Of a stretch of 51,034 bases of DNA, positions 12,597 to 21,124 are shown one piece after another; positions within the stretch are counted from its first letter, which is position 1; the number at the start of each line of letters is the position of its first letter. The translations under genes and the position numbers were made by a program. The stretch is taken from contig DASPZU010000059.1 of NCBI GenBank assembly GCA_035636095.1, forward strand, positions 1 through 51,034, in the 5' to 3' direction. Below the pieces are notes generated by a model. That model was not told the DNA's origin, did not search any database, and was given only the letters and a program-made list of their open reading frames with translations. Origin of the DNA: Gp7-AA10 sp035636095 (lineage in GTDB: Bacteria > Acidobacteriota > Thermoanaerobaculia > Gp7-AA8).

Positions 12597-14798
12597 TTCC
12601 CACACCGCGCGTGCCTGGGCGTGGCGCTCGCGCGCGCCGCGCAGGATCTCCGCGAAGCGCGGCGCGCTGCGGATCGGCTCGAGCCATGGATCGTGCTCGA
12701 AGGCATAGAGCGGGAAGAAGCTGCGTGAGATCTGATCGAGAACGTCGAGGGCTCGATCGACCTCGCCGATGTGTGCCAGCGATCGAAGCATGTAGTAGCG
12801 TGCCTCCGGATCGCGGTTGTGATCGATGATGACGTTGGCATTGCGGGCGGCAGTTTCGCGATCTCCTTCCAGCATGCTGACCAGGCCCTGGTGATAGGCG
12901 TGAAACTGTTTGTCGGGATTGTTGCGGATGGTGTCGCGCAGGAGACGGATGGCTTCCGCGTGGTGACCGCTCATGGCCATCGTCAGAGGGCGCAGATAAT
13001 GGATATCGCCGTGGATGGCATCGCCCGCACGCTGATAATCACCCAGCATGAACCAGGTGTGGGCAATGCTGGTGTTCATGTGTGGATCGAGCTGGCGGAC
13101 CTTTTCGAAGGCCTCGGCAGACTCGCGAAGCAATCCCGTGTAGCGGAGCGCCTTTCCCAAAGCAGCGTAGAGATCGGCATTGTTAGGCCAGCGCGCGATG
13201 TTTTCCTTCAGGCGCTTGAGTGAATCGAGAGTCGCTTCGGTCTCGATCTCGATTTCGGCGTAGTAGCGCTGGGCCAGCGTCAGGTCCGGATTGAGCTCAA
13301 TCGAGCGGCGCAACGCATGTTCGGCCTCCTGGAAACTGTCGCCGGGCTTTTCGGTGTACTTGGCGATGAGCCACAGCGTGCGGCCAAGGCGCGCCCACGC
13401 CGGAGCGAAGTCGGGATCTTCTTCCAGCGATCGCCGGTAGAGGTCGCGTGCCGTCGCCCATCCTCCCGGTTCGTGTGCCTGCTGATTTGCGCGCAGGAAA
13501 AATTCATATCCCAGAGCGCTGCGCGGGACGTCTTTGCGAAGCGCGCTCGAATCGCTGTTAGTGACCGAGCCCGAAAGCGAGCGGACAACTTTGCGGGTCA
13601 GCTCATCCTGAAAGCCGAAGATGTTGTCGATTGTCGTGTCGGCGCTGTGCGACCATTTCACTGCGCCCGACGGTGCTTCCGCCAGCTGCGCCGAAACGCG
13701 CAACCTTCCGCCTAACGAGAGGATCGAGCCGGTCAGAATCGCGTTGACGTCCTGCTCCGTCCCGATGCGAGCGATGTCGAGCGGCTCGTTGGCATAGCGT
13801 TGCGCCGCAATGGACGAGCGCACGATCATCGAGTTGAGCCCGGCCAGCGAGGAAACAATCGCGTCGGGAAGCGAATACGCCAGGAAGTCGACTTCGTCGT
13901 CGCGGCGAAGCATGCGGAACGGAAGAACAATGACCTTGGTCTGTGGCGGAGGCGCCGCCGACGTGGTCGTCGGCGCTCCACTCAGCGCCTCACGTAATTC
14001 CGCGGCCGACGCGAAGCGGGCGCTCGGATCTTTTTCGAGGCAGCGCATGACCACGCGCGCGAGTTGCGGCGGCACATCAGCGGGAAGGTCGGGCGGGCGA
14101 TCGTCGAGAATGGCAGCGATGGTTGCCAGCGAATTGTCGCCACGAAATGGGCGGCGTCCGCTGAGCGCCTCGTACAGAACGCTGCCGAGAGCGAACAAAT
14201 CGGTCTGGGCGGTGATGTCGCCGCTTCGAATCTGCTCCGGCGCCATGTACGGCACCGTGCCGACGACCTGTCCCGCTTTGGTCGCCAGCACTTCCGTCTT
14301 CTCGTCCTCCGTGGCGGGCTTGCGCACGGCGGCCAGGCCGAAGTCGAGGATCTTCACGTGGCCGTCGTTGGTGAGAAAAATGTTTTCGGGTTTGAGATCG
14401 CGATGGATGACGCCGCGCGCATGCGCAGCGGCGAGACCGGATGCCACCGCCACCGCGATGTCGACCGCTTCGCGCCAGTGAAGTTTTCCCCGATCGAGCC
14501 GACGCCGCAGCGTCTCGCCGCGCAGCAACTCGGTGATCGCGTACCAAACGTCGTGATCTTTCGAAAAATCGAATATCGCGACGATGTTCGGATGCGACAG
14601 AGCCGCGATTGCTTTCGCTTCCCGCTCGAAGCGTTGACGCATCGACGGGTCGTGGGCGATCTCGTCGGAGATGACCTTGAGGGCGACGTCGCGGTCGAGC
14701 CGCCGGTCACGCGCCCGGTACACCGAGCCCATTCCCCCTTCGCCGAGGAGATCGCAGACCTCGTACGGACCGAGAGTCGTGCCGGGTTGGAGGGGCAT
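12591..14798 (-). CDS. Ser/Thr protein kinase with TolB-N-like and TPR domains
   Basis: 735 residues. The kinase domain spans about 11-270: GEGGMG loop, Lys41 in VALKV, catalytic HRDLKPEN (Asp134), DFG (Asp152) and MAPEQ. No transmembrane helix is evident. A FlgO/TolB-N-like domain follows at about 290-410 (VIVLPFRMLRRDDEVDFLAY, SLPDAIVSSLAG), the type also found in CadC-like regulators. TPRs fill 430-720. It is probably a cytoplasmic kinase with a scaffold tail. The stop TGA directly abuts the transposon end. A -10 (TACAAT) lies eight bases before ATG 14798, suggesting a leaderless mRNA. A repeat at 13954-13983 encodes the Ala/Thr/Pro linker after the kinase domain. Confidence 0.92.
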   Translation of the reverse strand: MPLQPGTTLGPYEVCDLLGEGGMGSVYRARDRRLDRDVALKVISDEIAHDPSMRQRFEREAKAIAALSHPNIVAIFDFSKDHDVWYAITELLRGETLRRRLDRGKLHWREAVDIAVAVASGLAAAHARGVIHRDLKPENIFLTNDGHVKILDFGLAAVRKPATEDEKTEVLATKAGQVVGTVPYMAPEQIRSGDITAQTDLFALGSVLYEALSGRRPFRGDNSLATIAAILDDRPPDLPADVPPQLARVVMRCLEKDPSARFASAAELREALSGAPTTTSAAPPPQTKVIVLPFRMLRRDDEVDFLAYSLPDAIVSSLAGLNSMIVRSSIAAQRYANEPLDIARIGTEQDVNAILTGSILSLGGRLRVSAQLAEAPSGAVKWSHSADTTIDNIFGFQDELTRKVVRSLSGSVTNSDSSALRKDVPRSALGYEFFLRANQQAHEPGGWATARDLYRRSLEEDPDFAPAWARLGRTLWLIAKYTEKPGDSFQEAEHALRRSIELNPDLTLAQRYYAEIEIETEATLDSLKRLKENIARWPNNADLYAALGKALRYTGLLRESAEAFEKVRQLDPHMNTSIAHTWFMLGDYQRAGDAIHGDIHYLRPLTMAMSGHHAEAIRLLRDTIRNNPDKQFHAYHQGLVSMLEGDRETAARNANVIIDHNRDPEARYYMLRSLAHIGEVDRALDVLDQISRSFFPLYAFEHDPWLEPIRSAPRFAEILRGARERHAQARAVWES
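13954..13983 (-). repeat. GTGGAGCGCC-family palindrome in a kinase linker
   Basis: GCCGCCGACG, a TGGT loop and CGTCGGCGCTCCACT. It shares the 10-base anchor GTGGAGCGCC (minus strand) with four other copies, but the stem sequence differs and pairs with itself. Translated as SGAPTTTSAAP. Confidence 0.65.
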
Positions 14799-14806
14799 GT
14801 CCGACG

Positions 14807-14812
14807 ATTGTA
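14807..14812 (-). promoter_or_regulatory. -10 element of the TPR kinase gene
   Basis: TACAAT on the minus strand, eight bases before ATG 14798. The distance leaves no 5' leader. The opposite strand reads TGTAAT nearby (14809-14814) and could serve the divergent gene at 14847. Confidence 0.5.
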
Positions 14813-14846
14813 ATGCTGGCGAAAATTTCGCAAGCCTCTGTCACCC

Positions 14847-15287
14847 ATGACCGATGCCGAAAAGCTCACCGCGTGCCTGCGCGAGATCGGGTTCGAGGCG
14901 GATGTGCGGCCTGTCGACTATACCGAGGACTTCCGCGGCCTGGCGCCGCCAAAGGTGATTCGGCAGCGCATCAACGTCGGGTGCCATTTCCTGTTCGACG
15001 CCGAGGGGAAGCTCGTTGCCGTGCAGAGCGAGTACGACGGATGGGTGTCATCAGCTAGCGCCGACGCCATCTCGATCGTCGGCTACCAAACTGCCGATCT
15101 CGATGGACTCGGCCGGCGCGTCGTAGCGGTCGATCTCCTCTTCCGCGACGCCACCCACGCCCGCAAGCTCCTCAGCCTGCGCGAATATCGCGATGCCGGA
15201 TCGGGTCGGACGGTCTACGTTCTTCCCGACACGCCGACTGTGACGGAAGAAGGAGTCGTGCACACGCTCCGTTTCCGTCACACGTAG
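14847..15287 (+). CDS. Uncharacterised small protein
   Basis: 146 residues, soluble, with no signal peptide and no membrane helix. I recognise no family. It begins MTDAEKLTACLREIGFEADV and ends in a beta-rich segment (RTVYVLPDTPTVTEEGV). It is divergent from the TPR kinase gene and followed closely by the TetR gene, which has its own -10. Codon use matches its neighbours, so it is probably a real gene. Confidence 0.6.
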   Translation: MTDAEKLTACLREIGFEADVRPVDYTEDFRGLAPPKVIRQRINVGCHFLFDAEGKLVAVQSEYDGWVSSASADAISIVGYQTADLDGLGRRVVAVDLLFRDATHARKLLSLREYRDAGSGRTVYVLPDTPTVTEEGVVHTLRFRHT

Positions 15288-15302
15288 TGGCGCTACTACC
15301 CC

Positions 15303-15308
15303 TATAAT
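15303..15308 (+). promoter_or_regulatory. -10 element of the TetR gene
   Basis: Perfect TATAAT, eight bases before the TTG start at 15317. No convincing -35 was found 16-18 bases upstream. Confidence 0.55.
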
Positions 15309-15316
15309 GTGCGCGG

Positions 15317-15925
15317 TTGTCGGTATCGGCTGAAAAACCAGCATCGCGTGAGCGTTTGCTTTTGGCTGCAAAGACCCTCTTTGCGCGCCTCGGATATGAG
15401 CAGACATCGACCGCTGCCATCGCGCGCGACGCCGGCAGTTCTGAATCGCAGTTGATGCGCTACTTTGGCGGCAAGGCGGGACTGCTCGACACGATTTTCA
15501 ATGAGTCGTGGGCGGCGGTGCTCGCGCGGGTGAGCTCGGAAATCCCGGCCAACGCCTCGGCCCACGACTCCATCCTGGGCATCCTCGGCATCACCATCGA
15601 GACCTTCGGTCGCGATCACGACATCGCGGTGCTCTTTCTATTCGAAGGGCGGCGCATCCGTGGAACGGACGTCACGCTCTCGCAAGGATTTCTGCAGTTC
15701 TATCAGCTCGTGCAGTCGGTGATTCGGCGCGGGCAGGGCGACGGCTCATTTCGCAGCGACCTCGATCCGACCGTCCTCAGCGCCGCCATTCTCGGGGCCG
15801 CCGAAGGGATGATTCGCGATCGATTGCTGCTCGAACGCCGCGGCATGCCAAACCCGTTCGATGACACCTCGGTGCGCAAGACATTCCAGGCGATCATCGA
15901 CGGCTTAGTGGGGTCAGGTCTTTGA
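15317..15925 (+). CDS. TetR/AcrR-family transcriptional regulator
   Basis: 202 residues starting at TTG 15317; no ATG in this frame precedes the HTH. The TetR DNA-binding domain occupies about 10-57: RERLLLAAKTLFARLGYEQT, STAAIARDAG, SESQLMRYFGGKAGLLD. The C-terminal ligand domain is helical and unlike any named subfamily. The first four residues are dispensable, and the -10 at 15303 leaves no room for a ribosome site, so a leaderless TTG start is inferred. The final codons (GSGL then TGA) are read from the left arm of the palindrome at 15910, so the C-terminus has been reshaped by that insertion. The target is unknown. Confidence 0.88.
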   Translation: MSVSAEKPASRERLLLAAKTLFARLGYEQTSTAAIARDAGSSESQLMRYFGGKAGLLDTIFNESWAAVLARVSSEIPANASAHDSILGILGITIETFGRDHDIAVLFLFEGRRIRGTDVTLSQGFLQFYQLVQSVIRRGQGDGSFRSDLDPTVLSAAILGAAEGMIRDRLLLERRGMPNPFDDTSVRKTFQAIIDGLVGSGL

Positions 15926-16068
15926 TTCTCGCTTCGCTCTCCATATCGTAGACTTCGAAGAATCATAGACTTACGAGAAACGCCAATTGTGCAACTAGGC
16001 GCCTTCCTCTCGCAGTTCTTGTTTTCCTACACTGAGTAGAACGAAGCGAGAATCAAAGACCTGACCCC
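15910..16068. repeat. 159-bp palindromic element (MITE-like), GGGGTCAGG family
   Basis: Arms of 27 bases at 15910-15936 (GGGGTCAGGTCTTTGATTC...) and 16042-16068 are perfect inverted copies around about 100 bases of non-coding DNA. It lies between the convergent TetR and PrsW genes, gives TetR its stop codon and directly abuts the TAA of PrsW. It may act as a bidirectional terminator. The core resembles the RAYT element ends at 11521 and 12590. Confidence 0.8.
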
Positions 16069-16069
16069 A

Positions 16070-17023
16070 TTACTCCAGCATGTGCAATTGCCAGACGTCG
16101 CGCAGGAGTGGGGCGAGGGCGAGCTCGCCGACTTTGCCGATGCTGCCGCGCAAGTACCGGAGTTCCATCAGTTTCTCGTTCACCTCGGCGTCCTTTTTCA
16201 CCGGGAAGCCGCTCTCGCGCAGCATGAGCAATCCCTTGACGCGCAACGACAGCTCGCTCTGCAGACGCAGATAGCAGAGCATGTCGGCGAGCACGGCGCC
16301 GTCGAAATGTTCGCGCAACGACTGCAGATATTGACCGGCGCCTGACTCCGCGAATTCGCCGGAGCTCATGGCCTTGAGAAGCGCGACGTCGAGATCGAAT
16401 CCCGTTCCGACCCACTGCCGCACGTAACGCTCGCTCTGCGAGAAAACAACCACCATCAGCGGCGGCAGCACCAGGATGATCGCGAGGGTCGACATCGCGG
16501 GCGAGAGCACAAAGTGATTGAACAGCGAGTGCAATCCGAACGCGATCACGATCCCCACCGCCGCCCACCGCTCCCCCAGCACCTTGGTGGTCATGGCCAT
16601 GATGGCGGTCGTGCCGCCGTGCATGATCGCGGTGCCGAACCCGCGCACGATCCAGAGGGCGGGAGGGGCGGCGGCCAGCGACGACACGAAGTACAAATTC
16701 TCGGTGAGCGCGAACCCGGTCCCGACCGCGAATCCGCAGATCGCGGCGTCGATCAGGAATCCGATCTGGCGGTCGCGCAGCATCACGATGATGGGAATCG
16801 CTTTCAGGATTTCCTCGACCGCCGGCGCGTCGTAGTGCGTGAGCACGTACCGGCCGACACCGAGTCGCAACAGCCAGTAGTTGATGAGAAGGCTGGCTGC
16901 AGCGGCGAGACAACCGATGATGATCAGCTCGACCAGCACGCGCGGACGAACCAATTTGAAGCTGTCGAGATACAGCAGAGCCATCAGAAAAAGCGAAACA
17001 GGAAAAAATGCGAGGAGCATCAT
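16070..17023 (-). CDS. PrsW-family intramembrane metalloprotease
   Basis: 317 residues with about eight hydrophobic segments. PrsW signature residues are present: Glu70-Glu71 in AVEEILK, Glu108 in FALTEN, His135 in GTAIMHGG, and His165 with Asn169/His170 in LHSLFNH. Established knowledge: PrsW proteases cleave membrane anti-sigma factors within the bilayer (RsiW in Bacillus) or act as CAAX-like proteases. The start ATG 17023 overlaps the stop of the upstream peptidase-barrel gene by four bases. The array starts upstream with an ECF sigma gene and a membrane protein (21125-22184), so that protein is a natural candidate substrate; this is inference. The stop abuts the palindrome at 16068. Confidence 0.86.
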   Translation of the reverse strand: MMLLAFFPVSLFLMALLYLDSFKLVRPRVLVELIIIGCLAAAASLLINYWLLRLGVGRYVLTHYDAPAVEEILKAIPIIVMLRDRQIGFLIDAAICGFAVGTGFALTENLYFVSSLAAAPPALWIVRGFGTAIMHGGTTAIMAMTTKVLGERWAAVGIVIAFGLHSLFNHFVLSPAMSTLAIILVLPPLMVVVFSQSERYVRQWVGTGFDLDVALLKAMSSGEFAESGAGQYLQSLREHFDGAVLADMLCYLRLQSELSLRVKGLLMLRESGFPVKKDAEVNEKLMELRYLRGSIGKVGELALAPLLRDVWQLHMLE

Positions 17024-19926
17024 CGCAGGAGCTTGAGCGAGAGCATCACCTCATTGGAGTCTCTCCCCTTCTGCATGGCGGTAGCGTATCCCACCGAGAA
17101 GGTCGACTCCAGATTGGAAAACATGACCAGCGAAAGGTCGAGCTGGGCGCCGACATCGTAAGTCGTTCGCCGGAGAGCCCGTTCGCCGTTGTCCGTGGAA
17201 AGCACCGAAGAGAAGAGCGCGACCCGAGCCCAGTTTGTATAGAGCGACGGGACGCCGACGCGGCGGAAGCGAATCGGCGGCAGCGTCCATTCGAGGGTCG
17301 CCTTGCCGAAATCATTGCCGCCAGCCTCGTTCAAATCGAGCCCCGGGAAGCTGTAGAACTCGCGATAGCGACGCACTTCCTGGTAGTCGATGTAGTTGTT
17401 GCCGAAACCACCGAAGAAAAAGTTCGCGAATGGATTGGTGTGATCGCCGCCCGACTTCCCTGCCGATGTTCGGAGCCACAGCGAGGAATGTTCGAGCGGC
17501 AGCAGGAAGCCGCGATCGTAGGTGCCGTAGAACTGCGGAAAGAATTTGCCGGCGACGTGATTGCCTCTGGCGGTGGCGGTCCAACGAAAACCGTACTCGT
17601 CGTCGACGGCGCCAATGGTCTTGCGAACATCTTTGAAATCGAACCGTGCGGCGATGGTCTCGTATTCGGTGAATGGCGCGCGAATGTTCTGGTAATCGGG
17701 AAGCGTGTCGAGGCCGCCGTAGTACGCGCTGCTCAGCGTGTATTCGAAGGTGCGCGGGCGCTGGAAAATCATGTAGTGGTGATACGCGACCGATGCCGCG
17801 CGCCCTTTGCGGCTGACTTTGGTCGGCCCGAACAAGTCATAGAAGTCGGTGGCGTTGAATCCCAGGCGCACTTTCCACGGGACCCCGTCGTAGTCGAGTT
17901 TCAGATGCAGACGCTCGCTCTTCGGTGACACCGCCGCGGTCAGATCCAGCGAACGAAGGCCCAACGGATCGGCGGCGTTGAATCGCAATCCCGCCGCCAC
18001 CGCGTTCTTGTATCCCTCGACGACGGGATAGAACGATCCGAGCCGCACGCGCGCAAATGGATGATACGGACCAGCGTAGGTCGTGACCTGGTCCAGATTG
18101 ACGCGCGCGGGCGAACCGGCGTTCCACTCCTTCACGATCGGATGCTTCTCGACGACCTGCTGGCCGAGGTAATCGATGGCGTTGATGTCGCTGCGGACTT
18201 CGATCGAGAGTCGCACCGGCGCGAAACCCTTGGCGGTGTAACGATACGCGATCAGGGCATCGTTGGAGATCGGAATGGGTCGAAAGAGCCCGGTCTGGAC
18301 GTTGCTGACCGCTTCCATCTTTTTCGTCTGCGTGTCGTAGCGAAAGACGTTCGACACGCCCGTGAAGTACGACGTGCCGTAGAGGTATTGGCCATCGGGC
18401 GAGAAGACGAAGTTCAGCGGCGAGTTGTTCACGAATTCGTGAAGGACCGACAGCCGGGGGCGGCTCTCCTCCACTGGAAGAGTGATCAGTTGTTCGCGGC
18501 CGGTGACGTCGATCATCGAAGCACTGAGCGTTTTGCCATCGGGCGAAATGTCGAGATCGAAAATGTCGCGGCCATAGTCCAGCGTGAGCACGGATCGCCA
18601 TCGGTTGTAGGGCGGCGGAATCGCGATCAGGATCGAGTGACCATTGTGATGCTGCACGCCCCAGATCGATTGATCTTTCGGGTTGACGACCAGATCGCCG
18701 GTGCGGCAATTCTTGAGCAGACGCCGGCGACGGCCGCTGGTGAGATCGAGCTCATTGAGGTCGCGCCAGCCGCGCGAATTGTTGGTGGTGTAAAAAATCT
18801 TGCGGCCCTTGGCATCGTAGGCCATCGACGTTACGAAATAGAGCGCCGGCGCGACGACGTCGGTGAGCGGCGTCATCTCACCGGTCTCGACATGGATCGC
18901 GACGATCTGCGCCGGCTTGGCGGGACGATTGATCGCGGCGTAGAGCAGCTTCCGATCAGGATCGTAGAAGCTGCGCGAGACCGATCCGAGGATCTCGTGA
19001 TTGATGCGCCTCTCGGGCGTGACCGGATATTGGCGAATGCGCTCGAGATTTTTTCTCTGCCACTCGTGTTCCCACACGATCCAGCGCTGCCACTCGTCGT
19101 CGAGCGTGGTGCCGAAGACATTTTGGAACTGCGACGCGAAGTAGCGTTTGCTGCCCGGGGTGCGATTGACCCACGCCACGACTTTTTCGGGACCGTACTT
19201 CATGCCGAGGTAGCTCATGAAACGCGTGCCGTAGAGATAGGAGTTCTGCCCGATTTGAAAATCGATGGTCGTGCCTTCCGACTCTAGTCCCACGATGTCG
19301 TAGAAATAGGCGTTCTCGAGGACCATGGTGCGGAAGACCATCTCGTCGTAGCCGCCTAACGCGCGTCCGACGCCCCCCGCCATCCAGGTCTCGAGAAAGA
19401 CTGCAATGCCTTCGTGATACCACCGCGGCGAATACCATCGCGGGCTGGCCAGATAGCTGTAGAACATCGACAGCGGCTCTTCCTTGATCGGCGCGACCTT
19501 GCCGTGAAAGAGCTTTCGGTATCTGAGATCGGCATCGGCAGCCTTGTCGGTCGCCACCACGTGAATCAGCTCGTGATGCATCAGCCAATTCATGCGCTCG
19601 TTGGTCGGCATCACGTCATAGACGTAGTCGAACGGCTCGATGCCGATACTGATGTAGTTCCACGGAACGGTCGATGTTCCGCCGTGACCGTAATCGCCGA
19701 AATCCTGCATCAGGATGACGATGGGCTCCGACGGCGTGTAGCCGAAGAGTTTTTTGTCGAAGGCCAGTGAGTTCTCGAACGAGCGCGCGAGGTGGTACGA
19801 CAGATATTCGTGCGCTTTATCGTAGTAGACGAGATCGAGATCGCGGGTGCGGCGGGAATCGAGGTGCTGCGCCCGAGCTGCCAGCGCAACGGCGAAAACT
19901 AATGAGACGATCGACGCGCGGCGCAT
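17020..19926 (-). CDS. Exported metallopeptidase with propeller and outer-membrane barrel
   Basis: 968 residues from ATG 19926 with a signal peptide (MRRASIVSLVFAVALAARA). Residues about 30-270 form a gluzincin-like peptidase: HELIH (His118, Glu119, His122) and a downstream Glu in WYHEGIAVF (Glu172). The middle region (about 300-620) has WD40-like blades with SPDGK/SPDGQ motifs. The last 300 residues alternate hydrophobic and polar residues with many aromatic strand ends, like a BamA-superfamily barrel. It resembles DPP-like or tolB-related surface proteases but I cannot name the family. It is probably anchored in the outer membrane with the protease on a soluble side. Coupled to prsW by a four-base overlap. 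Confidence 0.82.
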   Translation of the reverse strand: MRRASIVSLVFAVALAARAQHLDSRRTRDLDLVYYDKAHEYLSYHLARSFENSLAFDKKLFGYTPSEPIVILMQDFGDYGHGGTSTVPWNYISIGIEPFDYVYDVMPTNERMNWLMHHELIHVVATDKAADADLRYRKLFHGKVAPIKEEPLSMFYSYLASPRWYSPRWYHEGIAVFLETWMAGGVGRALGGYDEMVFRTMVLENAYFYDIVGLESEGTTIDFQIGQNSYLYGTRFMSYLGMKYGPEKVVAWVNRTPGSKRYFASQFQNVFGTTLDDEWQRWIVWEHEWQRKNLERIRQYPVTPERRINHEILGSVSRSFYDPDRKLLYAAINRPAKPAQIVAIHVETGEMTPLTDVVAPALYFVTSMAYDAKGRKIFYTTNNSRGWRDLNELDLTSGRRRRLLKNCRTGDLVVNPKDQSIWGVQHHNGHSILIAIPPPYNRWRSVLTLDYGRDIFDLDISPDGKTLSASMIDVTGREQLITLPVEESRPRLSVLHEFVNNSPLNFVFSPDGQYLYGTSYFTGVSNVFRYDTQTKKMEAVSNVQTGLFRPIPISNDALIAYRYTAKGFAPVRLSIEVRSDINAIDYLGQQVVEKHPIVKEWNAGSPARVNLDQVTTYAGPYHPFARVRLGSFYPVVEGYKNAVAAGLRFNAADPLGLRSLDLTAAVSPKSERLHLKLDYDGVPWKVRLGFNATDFYDLFGPTKVSRKGRAASVAYHHYMIFQRPRTFEYTLSSAYYGGLDTLPDYQNIRAPFTEYETIAARFDFKDVRKTIGAVDDEYGFRWTATARGNHVAGKFFPQFYGTYDRGFLLPLEHSSLWLRTSAGKSGGDHTNPFANFFFGGFGNNYIDYQEVRRYREFYSFPGLDLNEAGGNDFGKATLEWTLPPIRFRRVGVPSLYTNWARVALFSSVLSTDNGERALRRTTYDVGAQLDLSLVMFSNLESTFSVGYATAMQKGRDSNEVMLSLKLLR

Positions 19927-19936
19927 TGGGTAAACA

Positions 19937-19973
19937 GTGGAGCGCCAGTCCCGCAGGGGGAACCGGCGCTCCA
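19937..19973. repeat. GTGGAGCGCC-family hairpin between two genes
   Basis: TGGAGCGCC at 19938-19946 pairs with GGCGCTCCA at 19965-19973, and the loop carries a second short stem (TCCC/GGGG). This is the only intergenic copy of the family here. It lies between the coiled-coil gene and the peptidase-barrel gene and might attenuate readthrough. Confidence 0.7.
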
Positions 19974-19981
19974 ACATGCCC

Positions 19982-21070
19982 CTACTGCGCCTGCCTGTGT
20001 GCGACTTGCAGTTCGAAATCTGCGAGTCTGTGCTGCAACTGTTCCGTGTGATAAAGCTTGGAGTCAAGCGCCCTGACCGCCATCAACTCGTCAGTCGCCG
20101 CCGCATTGGCGCGCGCGCGGAACTCGTTGTCACGCGCGTTCAGCGCCTGCTGAGTGTCGTTGAGACTCCTGGCGAGCAGCGAGCTGCTGGCCATGGCCGC
20201 CTGCGCGCCGGCGATGCGTTGCGCGCGTGCGATCTGGTCGTCCATATCGCGGAACTTCGCAGCCATCTGCTCGTCCGCCAGGACTTGCTCTTCAATGTTC
20301 TTCATCGCCCTGGCGTCCAACTGTTCGCTGCGCTGGAAGAGCTGTTCCTCCGAGACATTGGCGGTCACGATCCGCGCGTTCATGGCAGTCTCCTGCAGGT
20401 ACTCGATCTCATCGGCCAATGAAATCGCGAAGAGTTCCTCGGATTTCAGCTCGTGATTGACAGCTTCGAGCTGCTTCGCGACCGCGAGATACTCGTCCTC
20501 CAGCTTCGCCGATGCCAGCTTGTCGACGGCTGCCGCCAACTGCTCGTCCGCGAGACTGACGACGCTGCGTGAGGCCATCTCTTCCTGCGCAATGTGCGCA
20601 AGCTTCTTATTGGCCAGCGCCATATCTTCATCGTTGAGATTCGCCTCGCGACTGCGGACGAAGTTCGCGGCCTCGGCGATCTCCGCATCGAGCGTCTTGC
20701 GATTCGCCGAAGTGCGGGCCGCGGCCTGTTCATCGGCCAGGACTTCCTCGGCCACCGCGATCCAGCGCGAGTACATCTCCTTGTCGAAGTCCGCGAGCGC
20801 CGCGGCGTCGGCGTGACCGAGGGCCTTCAGCTTCGCTGCGTCCGCGAGAAAGTCGGCGTAAAGCACCTTCTGCCGATGCTTGACGCTCTCGTTGCCGAGG
20901 ACCACGTCCTTCTGGGTGATCTGAGGAGCACGATGCTTCTGGACCTCACCGATGGCGCCGGAAGCATCTTCCTTCCGGAAGTTGGGTGGCCAGAGCGCGA
21001 TCGCTGCAACGAGGATGACCACGAGCGCACCGAAGCCGAGGAGCACCTTTTTTCTATTCTCACTGCTCAT
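19982..21070 (-). CDS. Inner-membrane coiled-coil protein with LADEQ repeats
   Basis: 362 residues. One transmembrane helix (VLLGFGALVVILVAAIALW, about 9-27) is followed by a Glu/Ala-rich coiled coil of more than 300 residues. A motif LADEQxAA or close variants recurs (VLADEQAAAR, SLADEQLAAAV, ISLADEIEY, VLADEQMAAK), suggesting internal duplication. I recognise no family. I chose ATG 21070 because AAGGAGG at 21076-21082 is a good ribosome site; a TTG farther upstream is less likely. The orientation implies a long periplasmic rod. It lies between the anti-sigma-like gene and the peptidase-barrel gene in the same orientation. Confidence 0.7.
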   Translation of the reverse strand: MSSENRKKVLLGFGALVVILVAAIALWPPNFRKEDASGAIGEVQKHRAPQITQKDVVLGNESVKHRQKVLYADFLADAAKLKALGHADAAALADFDKEMYSRWIAVAEEVLADEQAAARTSANRKTLDAEIAEAANFVRSREANLNDEDMALANKKLAHIAQEEMASRSVVSLADEQLAAAVDKLASAKLEDEYLAVAKQLEAVNHELKSEELFAISLADEIEYLQETAMNARIVTANVSEEQLFQRSEQLDARAMKNIEEQVLADEQMAAKFRDMDDQIARAQRIAGAQAAMASSSLLARSLNDTQQALNARDNEFRARANAAATDELMAVRALDSKLYHTEQLQHRLADFELQVAHRQAQ

Positions 21071-21075
21071 GAGAG

Positions 21076-21082
21076 CCTCCTT
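21076..21082 (-). promoter_or_regulatory. Shine-Dalgarno site of the coiled-coil gene
   Basis: AAGGAGG on the minus strand, five bases before ATG 21070. It decides this start over an in-frame TTG at 21091. It is notable because many genes in the window have no such site. Confidence 0.7.
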
Positions 21083-21124
21083 GGTTTTCAAACCTCAATA
21101 CCCCCTCATGGAGGCAAAAGTTGG

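Noticed and set aside
13810..14481. Plus-strand Ser/Arg-rich frame opposite the TPR kinase
   Set aside because: It mirrors the kinase domain and has no start signal or motif.
18061..19287. Plus-strand frame (408 codons) opposite the peptidase-barrel gene
   Set aside because: No domain pattern, while the minus strand has HELIH and propeller motifs.
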